The notes: generated by a model not told the origin, from the sequence alone. A stretch of 64,000 nucleotides of DNA from Pseudosporangium ferrugineum (GCF_003002065.1 NZ_PVZG01000026.1:21502-85501), one strand, 5' to 3'; counted from the stretch's first letter, positions 7,442 through 16,822 are shown. Program-made: numbers and translations.

Positions 7442-8260
7442 CTATCCGCAGCCGGCGATGCCGAGCACCTCGCCGGTCGTGCAGTTCGACTCCGGCGAGG
7501 CGAAGTACACGTACGCGGGGGCGAGCTCGGCGGGCTGGCCGGCGCGGGCCTCGGGCCGCTGCGGCGGCAACGTCGTGGGGATCACGGGTGTCCAGATCGG
7601 GCCGGGAGCCACCGCGTTCACCCGGATGCCCCGGGTCGCCAGGTCGCCGGCGAGCGCCCTCGTGAAGGCCTCGATGCCGCCCTTGGTCGTGGCGTAGTCC
7701 AGCAGGGCGCTCGACGACCGGTACGCCTGCACCGACGCCGTGTTGATGATCGACGCACCCCGCCCCAGGTGCGGCACGGCGGCGCGGCAGAGCCAGAACA
7801 TCGCGTACAGATTGGTGCGCATGATCCGGTCGAACTGCTCCGTGCTGATCCGCTCGATGCCGCCCGGTTGTGCCGTCTGGAAGGCGGCGTTGTTGACCAG
7901 GATGTCCAGGCCACCGAACTCGCCCACGGCGCGGTCGATGAGCGCCTGGCAATGATCCTCGTCGCCGATGTCGCCGGACACGGTCACCGCCCGGCGGCCG
8001 GCCTTCTCGACCAGCTGCGCGGTCTCGCGCGCGTCGGGCTCCTCTTCCGGAGGGTACGAGAGGAGCACGTCCGCGCCCTCACGGCCGAAGGCGATCGCGA
8101 CCGCCCGGCCGATGCCCGAGCCGCCGCCGGTGATGACGGCGCGCCGCCCGGCGAGCCGGTCGGTGCCGCGGTAGGTGGCCTCGCCGTGGTCGGGCCCGTC
8201 GGGGAACTCCGCGGTGGCACCGAGCTGGGGCTCCCGACGGGTGTACCGGTCCTGGACCAT
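7442..8260 (-). CDS. short-chain dehydrogenase/reductase
   Basis: 272 residues of the classical SDR family. Seen: the Rossmann motif TGGGSGIG, NNAA, a catalytic Ser in the INTASVQ segment, and the YATTK catalytic pair; then VNAVAPGPIWTP. The N-terminal 40 residues (QDRYTRREPQ...) are typical of YhdF/YghA-type NADP-dependent oxidoreductases of about 280-300 residues. Probable reaction: reversible NAD(P)-linked oxidation of a hydroxyl group of unknown substrate. ATG at 8260 has AGGAAGG nine bases upstream. Stands alone on the minus strand. Confidence 0.88.
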   Translation of the reverse strand: MVQDRYTRREPQLGATAEFPDGPDHGEATYRGTDRLAGRRAVITGGGSGIGRAVAIAFGREGADVLLSYPPEEEPDARETAQLVEKAGRRAVTVSGDIGDEDHCQALIDRAVGEFGGLDILVNNAAFQTAQPGGIERISTEQFDRIMRTNLYAMFWLCRAAVPHLGRGASIINTASVQAYRSSSALLDYATTKGGIEAFTRALAGDLATRGIRVNAVAPGPIWTPVIPTTLPPQRPEARAGQPAELAPAYVYFASPESNCTTGEVLGIAGCG

Positions 8261-8398
8261 GGCGCCGCCTTCCTGGGTGGACACGGCATCGCCGCGATGC
8301 CGACCATCATGTGGCCCGGCATCCCCCAGGTACGGCGCGGATAACCCAACGCCATTGCTCAAGCACGGAACGGCACGGGAATGAGTATCCGCGGAACC

Positions 8399-8439
8399 GG
8401 GTCCGGCTGTCCGGATCACGAGGCCGGACAGCCGGACCC
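8399..8439 (-). terminator. strong hairpin downstream of the CAP gene
   Basis: A perfect 16-bp stem (8399-8414 with 8424-8439) and nine-base loop lie five bases past the stop of the CAP-domain gene. There is no U tract, as is usual in high-GC actinobacteria. Confidence 0.7.
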
Positions 8440-8443
8440 CGGG

Positions 8444-9580
8444 TCAGAGCGGGCTGGCGAAGTCCTGCGTCCAGACCAGCGAACCCTGGGCGTCCGCCGC
8501 CACACCGACGCCGAGGTTCTTGAAACCGCAGTTCAGGATGTTCGCCTTGTGGCCGCTGCTGGCCATCCACGAGGTCATCACGTCGGCCGGGGTGCGCTGG
8601 CCCTTGGCGATGTTCTCGCCCGCGCCCGACCACCGGTAACCCGCTTCGGTGATGCGGGTGGCGAACTGCACGCCCTCCGGGGTCGTGTGGCTGAAGTAGT
8701 CGCGCGCCGCCATGTCGGCCGAGTGACCCCGCGCGGCCGCGGTGAGGCGGTCGTCCGCGGTCACCGCCGGGCAGCCGGCCTTCGCCCGCTCGACGTTGAC
8801 GATCCGTACCGCCTCCGCCTCCATCGCCGCGTTGCCGGTGGGCGCCGGGTCCGGGGTCGCCGAGGGGCTCGCGGGCGGGGTGGTGGCCGGTGGGCTCGTC
8901 GTGGGCCGGGTCGTCGGCGGGGTCGTGCTGGGCGACGCCGTCGGCGCCGGCGGGGACGTCGCGGCCGGGGCGCTCGGCGAGGCGGTCGGCGAGGCCGGCT
9001 GCGAGCTCGACGGCGCCGGCCCGGAGGGTGCCGGGCCCGTCGGGGCGGTCGCGGTCGCGGTCGCGCCGGGCTCACCCGAGGCGGTGGCCGTGGGTACGGG
9101 AGTGGGCGGCGTCCCGTCGGTCGTGATGACGAGCTTGTCGATGTCCGGCGCCGGCCCGACCGGGTTGCTGAAGGCGACCGTGTTGTCGCCGGACCGCAGG
9201 GTGGCGGTGACCCGGAGGGTGGCGGTGCGACTGGTGCTGCGCGTACCGGGGAAGAGGACGGCGGTCGGCACCGCGCCGTTGACGCTGATCCGGGCCGTAC
9301 GGCTGCGGTCTCCGGCGTAGGTGATCGCGAGCCGGATGGTCCCGCCGCGTTCGGCGACGACGCCGGTGACGGTCAGGACGCCGGCGCGGCCGATGCCGGT
9401 GACGCGCTTGCCGCCGGAGCAGCGGCGGCAGTCGACGACGTGCGCGCCGCCGGCGAGCGGGTTGACGGCGGCCTCGGCCTCGTACGTGCTGGTGCCGGCA
9501 CTGGCGCTGGCCGCGACGGCGATGCCGGCGGCCACGGTGACGACAGCCATGCCGCCGACGATGAGAAGGGGTCTGCGCAT
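8444..9580 (-). CDS. secreted CAP-domain protein with carbohydrate-binding-like N-domain
   Basis: 378 residues. A signal peptide occupies residues 1-29 (cleavage after ASA). Residues 32-150 resemble a CBM6/35-type beta-sandwich (YEAEAAVNPLAGGAHVV, IRLAITYAG, NTVAFSNP). A long Pro/Thr/Ser/Ala linker runs to about 250, and a CAP (SCP/PR-1) domain fills 255-378 with HSADMAARDYFSHTTPEG, GENIAKG and GHKANILN. CAP domains in actinobacteria are extracellular and of mostly unknown activity; the CBM suggests anchoring to cell-wall or substrate polysaccharide. Monocistronic, with a terminator just downstream. Confidence 0.88.
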   Translation of the reverse strand: MRRPLLIVGGMAVVTVAAGIAVAASASAGTSTYEAEAAVNPLAGGAHVVDCRRCSGGKRVTGIGRAGVLTVTGVVAERGGTIRLAITYAGDRSRTARISVNGAVPTAVLFPGTRSTSRTATLRVTATLRSGDNTVAFSNPVGPAPDIDKLVITTDGTPPTPVPTATASGEPGATATATAPTGPAPSGPAPSSSQPASPTASPSAPAATSPPAPTASPSTTPPTTRPTTSPPATTPPASPSATPDPAPTGNAAMEAEAVRIVNVERAKAGCPAVTADDRLTAAARGHSADMAARDYFSHTTPEGVQFATRITEAGYRWSGAGENIAKGQRTPADVMTSWMASSGHKANILNCGFKNLGVGVAADAQGSLVWTQDFASPL

Positions 9581-9740
9581 GGTGATCCGAATCGTGGGGG
9601 ATGAGGGCGGGGCGGGGATTGGGCGATCCGGCGGAGACCGTAACGTCCCGTTTCGAGGAACGTCTATTAGATCGCCCTTAATTCTCCCGGGCCGCGTGTA
9701 CGCCGCTCACTCAGCGCACATGTGAGCGAGACTATGAGTT

Positions 9741-10148
9741 ATGGCGTACCCATCGGAGAACAGACCCACCCAGCCGTCGGTGCCGCCTCTGCCGGACCCC
9801 GAGGGCCCGCCCGCCGAGACCGCACCCCCGCTGCCGGATGAGCTCGCCCGCACGCTGGCGGGGCTAGGGCCGGCCGGCGAGGCACCGCCGGGTCCCGCGG
9901 TTCCGCGTACGCGGGCAAGCATGCTCTGGGTGGCCGCCTGGCCGGCGGTCGCGCTGCTGATCCTGCTCATCGTCTTCGTCGCGCAGAACACGGGCGGGGT
10001 ACCGATCAGCTTCCTGTGGATGGACGGGCGGATCCCGCTCGCGCTGGCACTGCTGCTCGCGGGCGTCGCGGGCGCGGTGATCGCGATGGCGGTGGCCGGG
10101 GCGCGGATCGCCCAACTGCGCCGCCTCGTCCGCAAGCGCCGCCGCTGA
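9741..10148 (+). CDS. LapA-domain membrane protein
   Basis: 135 residues. A proline-rich cytosolic N-terminus (1-58) is followed by two membrane helices (about 62-82 and 95-120) flanking a short loop with QNTGGVPISFLWMDGRIPL, the hallmark of the LapA (DUF1049) family, and a basic tail RLVRKRRR. In enterobacteria LapA helps regulate LPS synthesis; in Gram-positives the role is unknown. Divergent from the CAP gene with a 160-base spacer. Confidence 0.8.
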   Translation: MAYPSENRPTQPSVPPLPDPEGPPAETAPPLPDELARTLAGLGPAGEAPPGPAVPRTRASMLWVAAWPAVALLILLIVFVAQNTGGVPISFLWMDGRIPLALALLLAGVAGAVIAMAVAGARIAQLRRLVRKRRR

Positions 10149-10182
10149 CGCACGTCATCGCAGCGTGCGGGCCTCGCTCGGC

Positions 10183-10212
10183 TTGACATGTGACCTTTTG
10201 GTCACCTAACTT
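10183..10212 (+). promoter_or_regulatory. promoter and operator of the ArsR-SRPBCC operon
   Basis: TTGACA (10183-10188) and TAACTT (10207-10212) are 18 bases apart. A perfect palindrome GTGACC-TTTT-GGTCAC (10190-10205) fills the spacer, the expected site for autorepression by the ArsR protein that follows. The -10 box ends six bases before the ATG, so the transcript should be leaderless. Confidence 0.75.
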
Positions 10213-10218
10213 GGCGTC

Positions 10219-10539
10219 ATGACGGATGACGACCGGGTGTTCAAGGCGCTCGCCGACCCGACCCGTCGCTTCCTGCTCGACCTGCTCTTCGCCCGGGAGG
10301 GACGCACCCTCACCGAGCTGGAGTCCGAGGTGGAAATGACCCGCTTCGGGGTCGCCAAGCACCTGAAGCTGCTGGAAGAGGCCGGTCTCGTCGTCGTGCG
10401 CCGGTCCGGGCGGGAGAAGCTGCACTTCCTCAACCCCGTGCCGATCCGGCTGATCCACGACCGGTGGATCGACAAGTACACCGAGCGTCACATCACGGCG
10501 CTCGTCGATCTCAAGAACGCGCTGGGGGACGAGACATGA
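10219..10539 (+). CDS. ArsR-family winged-helix repressor
   Basis: 106 residues, a single winged helix-turn-helix domain: VFKALADPTRRFLLDLL, the recognition helix in MTRFGVAKHLKLLEEAGLVV, then the wing RRSGREKLHFLNP. No metal-binding cysteines are visible, so it belongs to the group of ArsR proteins paired with AHSA1-type proteins, not the arsenic sensors. Its stop overlaps the start of the SRPBCC gene (ATGA). The palindrome in its own promoter implies autoregulation. Confidence 0.9.
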   Translation: MTDDDRVFKALADPTRRFLLDLLFAREGRTLTELESEVEMTRFGVAKHLKLLEEAGLVVVRRSGREKLHFLNPVPIRLIHDRWIDKYTERHITALVDLKNALGDET

Positions 10540-11057
10540 CCGAGCCGCTGACCACCCAGGTGTTCCGGGTCTGGATCAGGACCACCCCGGAGAAGATCTG
10601 GACGGCGATCACCGACCCCGAGTGGACCGTGAAGTACGGGTACGCCGCCCCCGCCTACTTCGAGCTGCGGCCGGGCGGTTCCTACCGCTCCCAGGTCACG
10701 GAGGAGATGCGGGCGTACGCCAAGGAGAGCGGCTTCGACCTCCCCGACACGATCGTCGACGGCGAGGTGCTCGAGGCCGATCCGCCGCGGCTGCTCAAGC
10801 AGACCTGGCGGATGCTGATGGACCCGACCACCGCGGCCGAGCCGTTCACGACGCTGACGTACCTGATCGAGGAGCTGAAGTCCCAGCCGGGCGTCTGCCG
10901 CCTGACCATCACCCACGAGCTGACGGGCGCCCCCGCGACGTCGACGATGGTGGCCGGCTCGCCGCTGGACGAGGCGGGCGGCGGCGGCTGGGCCTGGGTG
11001 CTCAGCGACCTGAAGTCCCTGCTGGAGACCGGCACCTCGATGAGCGGCCAGGGCTGA
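10536..11057 (+). CDS. SRPBCC (AHSA1-like) domain protein
   Basis: 173 residues, START/Bet v 1-type fold: VFRVWIRTTPEKIWTAITDPEWTVKYGY at the N-terminus, a central FELRPGGSYRSQV strand pair, and a long C-terminal helix (GGGGWAWVLSDLKSLLETG). These proteins have a deep hydrophobic cavity for lipids or other apolar ligands. Translationally coupled to the upstream ArsR repressor, a widespread pair in actinobacteria; the ligand sensed and the physiological role are not known. Confidence 0.88.
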   Translation: MTEPLTTQVFRVWIRTTPEKIWTAITDPEWTVKYGYAAPAYFELRPGGSYRSQVTEEMRAYAKESGFDLPDTIVDGEVLEADPPRLLKQTWRMLMDPTTAAEPFTTLTYLIEELKSQPGVCRLTITHELTGAPATSTMVAGSPLDEAGGGGWAWVLSDLKSLLETGTSMSGQG

Positions 11058-11061
11058 CCGC

Positions 11062-11095
11062 CCCGCCGGCCCGGCTTTCCGGCCGGGCCGGCGGG
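11062..11095. terminator. bidirectional terminator hairpin
   Basis: Perfect 14-bp GC stem (11062-11075 and 11082-11095), six-base loop, between the convergent SRPBCC and membrane-protein genes. Confidence 0.75.
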
Positions 11096-11099
11096 TGGG

Positions 11100-11987
11100 T
11101 CAGCGGAAGAGGTCGACCACCCAGTTGACGGCCGTCATGACCCACTCCGTCTGGCGGAGGTGGGCGATGCCGACGCCGACCAGGAAGATGCCGGCGACGA
11201 TGTGGGAGCCCTTCGCCGTGCGGCGTTCGCGGTGGAGCTGGCGTTCCAGGACCAGGCGTCCGACGAGCCGGGACAGGGCGAAGACGCCGCCCGCCACCGC
11301 GACCGAGACGATGAAGACCACGATCGGGGCGGTCAGGTCGCCGTCGCTCGAGATGGCCCAGATGCCCCAGCAGACGAAGGCGAAGAGCAGGCCGGCGAAG
11401 CTCCACTCGCCGCCGCGGCGGAGCTGGGCGAGGTGCCAGGCCAGGGGGCGGCGCTCGCTGGGCGCCCCGGCGCCGGGCCAGCCCGTGCCGGTGGGCTCGT
11501 GCTCGGCCACGAACTGCTGCTGCGGCTGCGGGCGCGGGTTGACCGCGGCACGACCGCTGGAGAACGGCGACGGCGGCGGCGCGGGACTCGCGGCACCCTG
11601 ACCCGGCGGGACGGCCCGGGTCGGATCCGGCTGCGACGCCCGTGCGTCCTCACCCGGCGGAACAGCCCGCGTCGCGTCGTACTGCGGCGAGCGGCCCGGC
11701 GTGGCGGCCCGGGTCGCGTCGTGCTGCGGCGGACGGCCAGGCGTGGCGGTCCGGGTCGCGTCGGGCTGCGGCGGGTGGCCGGGGGCGACGCGGATGGCGT
11801 CGTACTGCGGCGGGCGGCCCGGGGTGGCGGCGCGGGTGGCGTCGTAGCGGCGGGTCGGGTCCGGGTGCTGGCCGGGCCCGTTGCCCGGGGCGCGGCGCGG
11901 CGGCATGTCCGTCGTGGGCGGATCGGCCCAGGGATCCTGCGGCGGCATGTCGAGCGTCCGCTCGGGCCACTGCGGTTGCTCTGGCAT
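11100..11987 (-). CDS. membrane protein with long disordered repeat-rich N-terminus
   Basis: 295 residues. The first 180 are proline-rich and contain degenerate 14-residue repeats of the form YDATRAATPGRPPQ. The C-terminal part has hydrophobic helices at about 200-218, 223-245 and 268-290, separated by a basic segment (RLVGRLVLERQLHRERRTAKGS). ATG at 11987 follows GGGAGGGG. No family recognised; the layout (disordered cytosolic repeat region plus three helices) recurs in Micromonosporaceae membrane proteins of unknown role. Confidence 0.65.
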   Translation of the reverse strand: MPEQPQWPERTLDMPPQDPWADPPTTDMPPRRAPGNGPGQHPDPTRRYDATRAATPGRPPQYDAIRVAPGHPPQPDATRTATPGRPPQHDATRAATPGRSPQYDATRAVPPGEDARASQPDPTRAVPPGQGAASPAPPPSPFSSGRAAVNPRPQPQQQFVAEHEPTGTGWPGAGAPSERRPLAWHLAQLRRGGEWSFAGLLFAFVCWGIWAISSDGDLTAPIVVFIVSVAVAGGVFALSRLVGRLVLERQLHRERRTAKGSHIVAGIFLVGVGIAHLRQTEWVMTAVNWVVDLFR

Positions 11988-12086
11988 CGTTCCCCTCCCC
12001 CGGTACGGCCGGTTGCCGCCCTGCATCGAGAGTAACGAGCCGACAAATAGCTCGCCGACGCGCGCGCCGTCCGTTACACAAACAGC

Positions 12087-13328
12087 ATGGACCGGAGCGA
12101 GATACCGATCAGGGCCGGCACGGCGGACGACTGGGCGTCGGTCTCCGGTCTGCTGAGCCACGTCTTCCACCACACGATGTCGGCCGAGGAACGCGACGTC
12201 GAGGGCTCGGTGTTCGAGCCGGAACGGGCCCTGGTCGCCGACGACGCCGGCACCGTCGTCGGCCACGCCGCGGCGTACACGAGGGAATTGACCGTGCCCG
12301 GCGCCGTCCTGCCGGCCGCGCACGTCACCCAGGTCGGCGTCCTGCCGACCCACCGCCGGCGCGGGCTGCTGACCCGGATGATGCACCGCCAGCTGCGCGA
12401 GATCGCGGCCGCCGGCCGCGAGCCGATCGCCGTCCTCTGGGCGAGCGAGACCAAGATCTACCCCCGATTCGGGTACGGGCCGGCGGCGCAGCGGCTGCGG
12501 ATGAGCGTGATGACGCGCGAGGTCAGGCTGCCCGGCGGCCCCGCGCCGGCCCCCGGAAGCCGGCTGCGGATGGTCGACCCGCTCGAGGCGATTCCCGAGC
12601 TGAGCAAGGTGTACGAGCAACTGCGCGCCACCCGCACCGGCTGGTCGAGCCGGGACGAGCGATGGTGGCGTTTTGTCCTGTCCGACCTCGAATCGCTGCG
12701 CGAAGGGGCAACCGCCCAGTACGCCGTGGTGCACGAGACCGCCGACGGCCCCACGGGCTACGCGGTGTGGCGGGTGAAGGGCGAATGGAACGAGCACGGC
12801 CCCGACGCCGAGGTACGCGTCCGCGAGGTGGTCGCCGCCGACCCGGAGGCGTACCGGGCGCTGTGGCACTTCGTGCTCTCCATCGACCTCGCGCGCAAGG
12901 CGGATGTGTCCTTCGCCACCCTCGACGAGCCGCTGCAGTACCTCGTCGACGAGCCACGCCGGCTCGGCACCACCCTGGCGGACGGGCTGTGGATCCGCAT
13001 CGTCGACCTGCCCCGGGCCCTGGCGGCCCGCGAGTACGCGGCGCCGGTCGACGTGGTGTTCGACGTGGCGGATCCGCTGCTCGACCGCAACACCGGGCGC
13101 TGGCGGCTCACCGCCGACGCTTCCGGTAAGGCGACGTGTACGCGTACCGAAGATCCCGCGGACCTGGCCTGCACCGTGCTGGAGTTGGGAACGGTCTATC
13201 TGGGCGCCGTCCCGTTCGCCGCGCTCGGCGCGGCCGGCACGGTCCGGGAGCTGACTCCCGGCGCGTTGCGCGCGGCGACGACGGCGTTCGGATGGCACCG
13301 GATGCCGAACCCGACCGAGGTGTTCTAG
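12087..13328 (+). CDS. eis: Eis-like GNAT acetyltransferase
   Basis: 413 residues, the full length of the Eis family: an N-terminal GNAT domain with the acetyl-CoA site VGVLPTHRRRGLLTRMM (residues 87-103), a second GNAT-like domain, and a C-terminal SCP2-like sterol-carrier domain (about 310-413, ending in a conserved phenylalanine). Known: Eis enzymes are hexameric, acetylate amines on aminoglycosides and peptides, and use the C-terminal carboxylate in catalysis. Substrate here unknown. Divergent from the preceding membrane-protein gene. Confidence 0.85.
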   Translation: MDRSEIPIRAGTADDWASVSGLLSHVFHHTMSAEERDVEGSVFEPERALVADDAGTVVGHAAAYTRELTVPGAVLPAAHVTQVGVLPTHRRRGLLTRMMHRQLREIAAAGREPIAVLWASETKIYPRFGYGPAAQRLRMSVMTREVRLPGGPAPAPGSRLRMVDPLEAIPELSKVYEQLRATRTGWSSRDERWWRFVLSDLESLREGATAQYAVVHETADGPTGYAVWRVKGEWNEHGPDAEVRVREVVAADPEAYRALWHFVLSIDLARKADVSFATLDEPLQYLVDEPRRLGTTLADGLWIRIVDLPRALAAREYAAPVDVVFDVADPLLDRNTGRWRLTADASGKATCTRTEDPADLACTVLELGTVYLGAVPFAALGAAGTVRELTPGALRAATTAFGWHRMPNPTEVF

Positions 13329-13344
13329 GTGGGTGCCGCGGCGG

Positions 13345-13350
13345 TAGGTT
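13345..13350 (+). promoter_or_regulatory. -10 box TAGGTT of a leaderless gene
   Basis: TAGGTT ends seven bases before the ATG at 13358; no Shine-Dalgarno sequence precedes that start. Confidence 0.5.
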
Positions 13351-13357
13351 CGGCGGC

Positions 13358-14011
13358 ATGGGCGAAGAACCCGGACGTCGCCGCCGCCGCGTGCGTCCCT
13401 CCCACCCGGCGCCGTCCGCGGCCACGCCGCCGCCCGACCAGGCCACCGACGAGGCCGGCACAGCCGTGACCCCGCCGCCGCCGCGCCAGGACGCCGCTGA
13501 GGCCGGGGCGGCCGTGATTCCGCCCGTCGAGCCGTTCGTGGCGGAGACCTCGCCCGTGCTGGACCCGGAGGAGGCGCCGAAGCCCACGGCGATCCGGCCC
13601 GGTCCCGCGACCGTGCCGACCAAGCCGGCCGCGACCATGCCGACCAAGCCGGCCGCCGCGACCGTGCCGCCCAGACCGGCGGCCACCGCGCCGCCCAGGC
13701 CGGGAAGCGCGCCGCCCGGCGCCCGTCCGGCGGCCTCCGCGAACCCCGGGGCCCGGCCCTCGGCGGCCACGGCGCGGCCGTCCGGGCCCGGGTCGCGGGC
13801 TCCGGGTGCTCGTGGCGGGGGTGAGGAGCCCGGCGAACGCGGGCTGCGCGGGCTCGTCGGCTCGGGATCGTCGCAGGTCAGCGTGACCGCGGCGCTGCGT
13901 GCGCGCGACGCCGCGCGGCCGTCGGAGCAGCAGCTCGCCGACGCCGAGCGTGACCTGACGATCGTCCGCCGCAACTGGGTGCCCCGCGAGGACCTGCCCC
14001 GCGGCCGCTGA
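13358..14011 (+). CDS. proline/alanine-rich protein with small conserved C-terminal segment
   Basis: 217 residues. Residues 1-155 are disordered (P, A, T, R), including the near-repeats TVPTKPAA and TMPTKPAA. The last 60 residues (RGLRGLVGSGSSQVSVTAALRARDAARPSEQQLADAERDLTIVRRNWVPREDLPRGR) are charged and helical and look like the only folded part. No domain recognised. A TAGGTT box directly upstream fixes this start, 29 bases after the eis-like gene. Confidence 0.6.
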   Translation: MGEEPGRRRRRVRPSHPAPSAATPPPDQATDEAGTAVTPPPPRQDAAEAGAAVIPPVEPFVAETSPVLDPEEAPKPTAIRPGPATVPTKPAATMPTKPAAATVPPRPAATAPPRPGSAPPGARPAASANPGARPSAATARPSGPGSRAPGARGGGEEPGERGLRGLVGSGSSQVSVTAALRARDAARPSEQQLADAERDLTIVRRNWVPREDLPRGR

Positions 14012-14037
14012 CCAGCCGCTGACCAGCCGCGCCCGGA

Positions 14038-14200
14038 CTCAGGAGGCCGGAAGGACTCAGGAGGCCGGAAGGACTCAGGAGGCCGGAAGGACTCAGGAGG
14101 CCGGAAGGACTCAGGAGGCCGGAAGGACTCAGGAGGCCGGAAGGACTCAGGAGGCCGGAAGGACTCAGGAGGCCGGAAGGACTCAGGAGGCCGGAAGGAC

Positions 14201-14214
<14 letters not shown>
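14038..14214. repeat. 18-bp tandem repeat, about ten copies, overlapping the rpiB stop
   Basis: Nearly perfect units of ACTCAGGAGGCCGGAAGG run from 14038 to 14214. The last unit contains the final codons and TGA stop of rpiB (minus strand, stop at 14201-14203), so the array looks like an expansion of the 3' end of that gene into the intergenic space, with a stop codon copied in each unit. Confidence 0.9.
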
Positions 14215-14674
<460 letters not shown>

Positions 14675-14697
14675 GACCGCAGTCTGTCAAACGCCGT

Positions 14698-15618
14698 TCA
14701 GAACGTCAGCGCGGCCCGCAGGCTCACCGCGATCTGGTCGGCGGCGGCCCGCGCCGCGTCGAAGAGGGCCAGCTTGCGGGCGAAGCCGTGGTTGACCCCG
14801 GCGTAGCGGACGTGCACGACCGGCACACCCGCCGTGACCAGCGCGTCCGCGTAGTCGGCGCCCTCGTCGCGCAGGACGTCGTACTCGGCCGTGATGATCA
14901 GGGTGGGCGGCATGCCGGCGAGGTCCTCGACGGCGAGCGGCGCCACGTCGGGGCCGAAACGGTCGGCCGGCGACGGCACGTACGTCTCCCAGGCGAGTTT
15001 CATCGACGCGCGGTCGAGGCCGTAGCCGCCGACCTCGTCGTACGACTCGGAGGCGGTCATCGGGTCGATCGCCGGGTAGATCAGCACCTGGTAGTCGAGC
15101 GGGGTGGCCGCGTCCCGCTGACGACGGGCGGCCACGGTGGCGAGCTGCCCGCCCGCGCTGTCGCCGCCGATCGCCAGCCGGTACGGGTCGACGCCGAGCC
15201 CGGCTCCCTCCTTGCGGACCCAGCCGAGCACCGTCTCCACGTCGTCGAGCGCCGCCGGGAAGACGTGCTCGGGGGCGAGCCGGTAGCCGACCGAGAGCAC
15301 CGCGCAGCCCGAACGGTCGGCGATGCGGCGGCACAGCCGGTCGAAGGTCTCCACGCTGCCGTAGCACCAGCCGCCGCCGTGGACGTACACGAGGACGGGT
15401 GCGCCGGTGCGGGTCGCGTACAGGCGGCAGGGCACGCCGTCCGCGTCGACGTCGACCACCACGGGCAGCGGGATCGCCGGGCCGCACTCGGCCTCGTTCG
15501 ACTCCTCCATCGCCCGCCGCGCGTGCTGGAGGCGCTCGTACGGGTCGGCGGCGAGGGCCTCGGCCGGCGGGCGCCGCCGGATGGCCAGCGAAGCGTGCAC
15601 CTGGGGGTGGACAGCCAT
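14698..15618 (-). CDS. alpha/beta hydrolase (hormone-sensitive lipase family esterase)
   Basis: 306 residues. Seen: the oxyanion motif HGGGW (residues 80-84), the nucleophile elbow GDSAGG, and later DVLRDEG and NHGF carrying the acid and histidine of the triad. These are carboxylesterases or lipases acting on short acyl esters; cytosolic, since there is no signal peptide. The ATG is directly adjacent to the TAG of the DUF1015 gene, so both are on one transcript. Confidence 0.9.
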   Translation of the reverse strand: MAVHPQVHASLAIRRRPPAEALAADPYERLQHARRAMEESNEAECGPAIPLPVVVDVDADGVPCRLYATRTGAPVLVYVHGGGWCYGSVETFDRLCRRIADRSGCAVLSVGYRLAPEHVFPAALDDVETVLGWVRKEGAGLGVDPYRLAIGGDSAGGQLATVAARRQRDAATPLDYQVLIYPAIDPMTASESYDEVGGYGLDRASMKLAWETYVPSPADRFGPDVAPLAVEDLAGMPPTLIITAEYDVLRDEGADYADALVTAGVPVVHVRYAGVNHGFARKLALFDAARAAADQIAVSLRAALTF

Positions 15619-16809
15619 CTAATCGAGCTGGGCCAGGACCAGGCCGCCGCGGGCCTTGGGGGTGAACCAGGTGCTCTTGCGGGGGAGCTTCTGCCGGGCC
15701 AGGTTGACCGCCACGAAGTCGTCCACGGTCACCGGCGCGATCAGCACCGCCAGCTCGGCGCGGCCCGCGTCGACCTCGCCGCGCAGCCACTCGGCCGGGT
15801 AGTCGCCGCCCACGTACGAGATGCGCTTGTCGCCCGGGTCGAGGCCGAGGGCGTCCCGCAGGAGCACCCGTTCGACCAGCGCGTGGTCGAGGTTGTCGAC
15901 GGAGGTGGCACCCTCGGCCGGCGGCAGGACGACGGTGTACGAGGTGCTCCGGGCGTACAGCTCGATCGTGCCCTTGGCCGGGATCGCCGCGGGCCGCGGC
16001 AGCTCCTCGACCCGCGCGCCGGCCGCGACGAGCTGGGCGACCAGGTCCTCGACCGGGAGTTCGGCGACGAGCCGGTTGTAGGGCTGGATGGCGACCGACG
16101 CGGGCGTGGTCACGACGGCCAGGAAGCGCGGCAGGCCGCCGGTCTGCGCGGCGAGGCTGCGGTGGTTGCCGTCGGCGACGACCAGCTCACCCCCGCCGGC
16201 GAGCGCGGTCAGCTCGTCCTGCAGCGGTCCCGCGGGCACGATCCAGATGGCGTGGGTACGCCCGCTCTGGTCCAGGTCGGTGGCGGCCGGCGCGCCGGCG
16301 GCCTCGGTGGCGGCGGCCAGCGCGGCGTGCAGCTCGTCGCCCTTGCCGGTCTGGAGCAGCAGGACCGGCGAGAGGAGGGTCTGCAGGGTCTCGGCGAGCG
16401 CGACCCGCTCGCGGACCTTGGCGATGAACACGTCCTCGTTGCGGATCACCAGTCCCGGCTCGTCGGCGCTGGTGGAGATCTGGTCGGTGTCGACCAGGGC
16501 CCAGAGACCGTACGCGGCCGGCTCCCCCGGAGCGCTGATCCGGTAGAGCACGACCACCTGCTCGGCGGGCGTGTAGCTGCCGTCCGCCTTCTCCTCGGCG
16601 AGCCGCGCGGCGGCGTCGGGCAGGCAGTCGAGGAAGGACCGGCCCACCGACCCCGGCGCCCGGTGGGGCATCTCGATGGCCAGCGCGCTGTGCGGGTTCG
16701 CGGCGATGATCGCGGTGATCTCCGCGTCGTCCGCGAACTCGTCGTAGTTCTGCGCGCCGGTGCCGCCAGTGGTGATCCAGGCCCGGCTGATCGGGTGCAC
16801 GACCGTCAT
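15619..16809 (-). CDS. DUF1015 family protein
   Basis: 396 residues, full length for DUF1015. Seen: the NYDEFADDAEI segment near residue 20, LAIEMPHR, and the family hallmark VADGNHRSLAAQ near the middle; the C-terminus ends in YVGGDYPAEWL and FTPKARGGLVLAQL. Function is not established (often annotated as a putative HTH or SpoOJ-like protein). ATG at 16809 is preceded by TAGGTT with a seven-base spacer, indicating a leaderless transcript continuing into the esterase gene. Confidence 0.85.
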   Translation of the reverse strand: MTVVHPISRAWITTGGTGAQNYDEFADDAEITAIIAANPHSALAIEMPHRAPGSVGRSFLDCLPDAAARLAEEKADGSYTPAEQVVVLYRISAPGEPAAYGLWALVDTDQISTSADEPGLVIRNEDVFIAKVRERVALAETLQTLLSPVLLLQTGKGDELHAALAAATEAAGAPAATDLDQSGRTHAIWIVPAGPLQDELTALAGGGELVVADGNHRSLAAQTGGLPRFLAVVTTPASVAIQPYNRLVAELPVEDLVAQLVAAGARVEELPRPAAIPAKGTIELYARSTSYTVVLPPAEGATSVDNLDHALVERVLLRDALGLDPGDKRISYVGGDYPAEWLRGEVDAGRAELAVLIAPVTVDDFVAVNLARQKLPRKSTWFTPKARGGLVLAQLD

Positions 16810-16816
16810 GACCGCG

Positions 16817-16822
16817 AACCTA
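16817..16822 (-). promoter_or_regulatory. -10 box TAGGTT upstream of the DUF1015 gene
   Basis: TAGGTT on the minus strand, seven bases before the ATG at 16809; the start codon is probably also the transcript's first codon. Confidence 0.5.
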
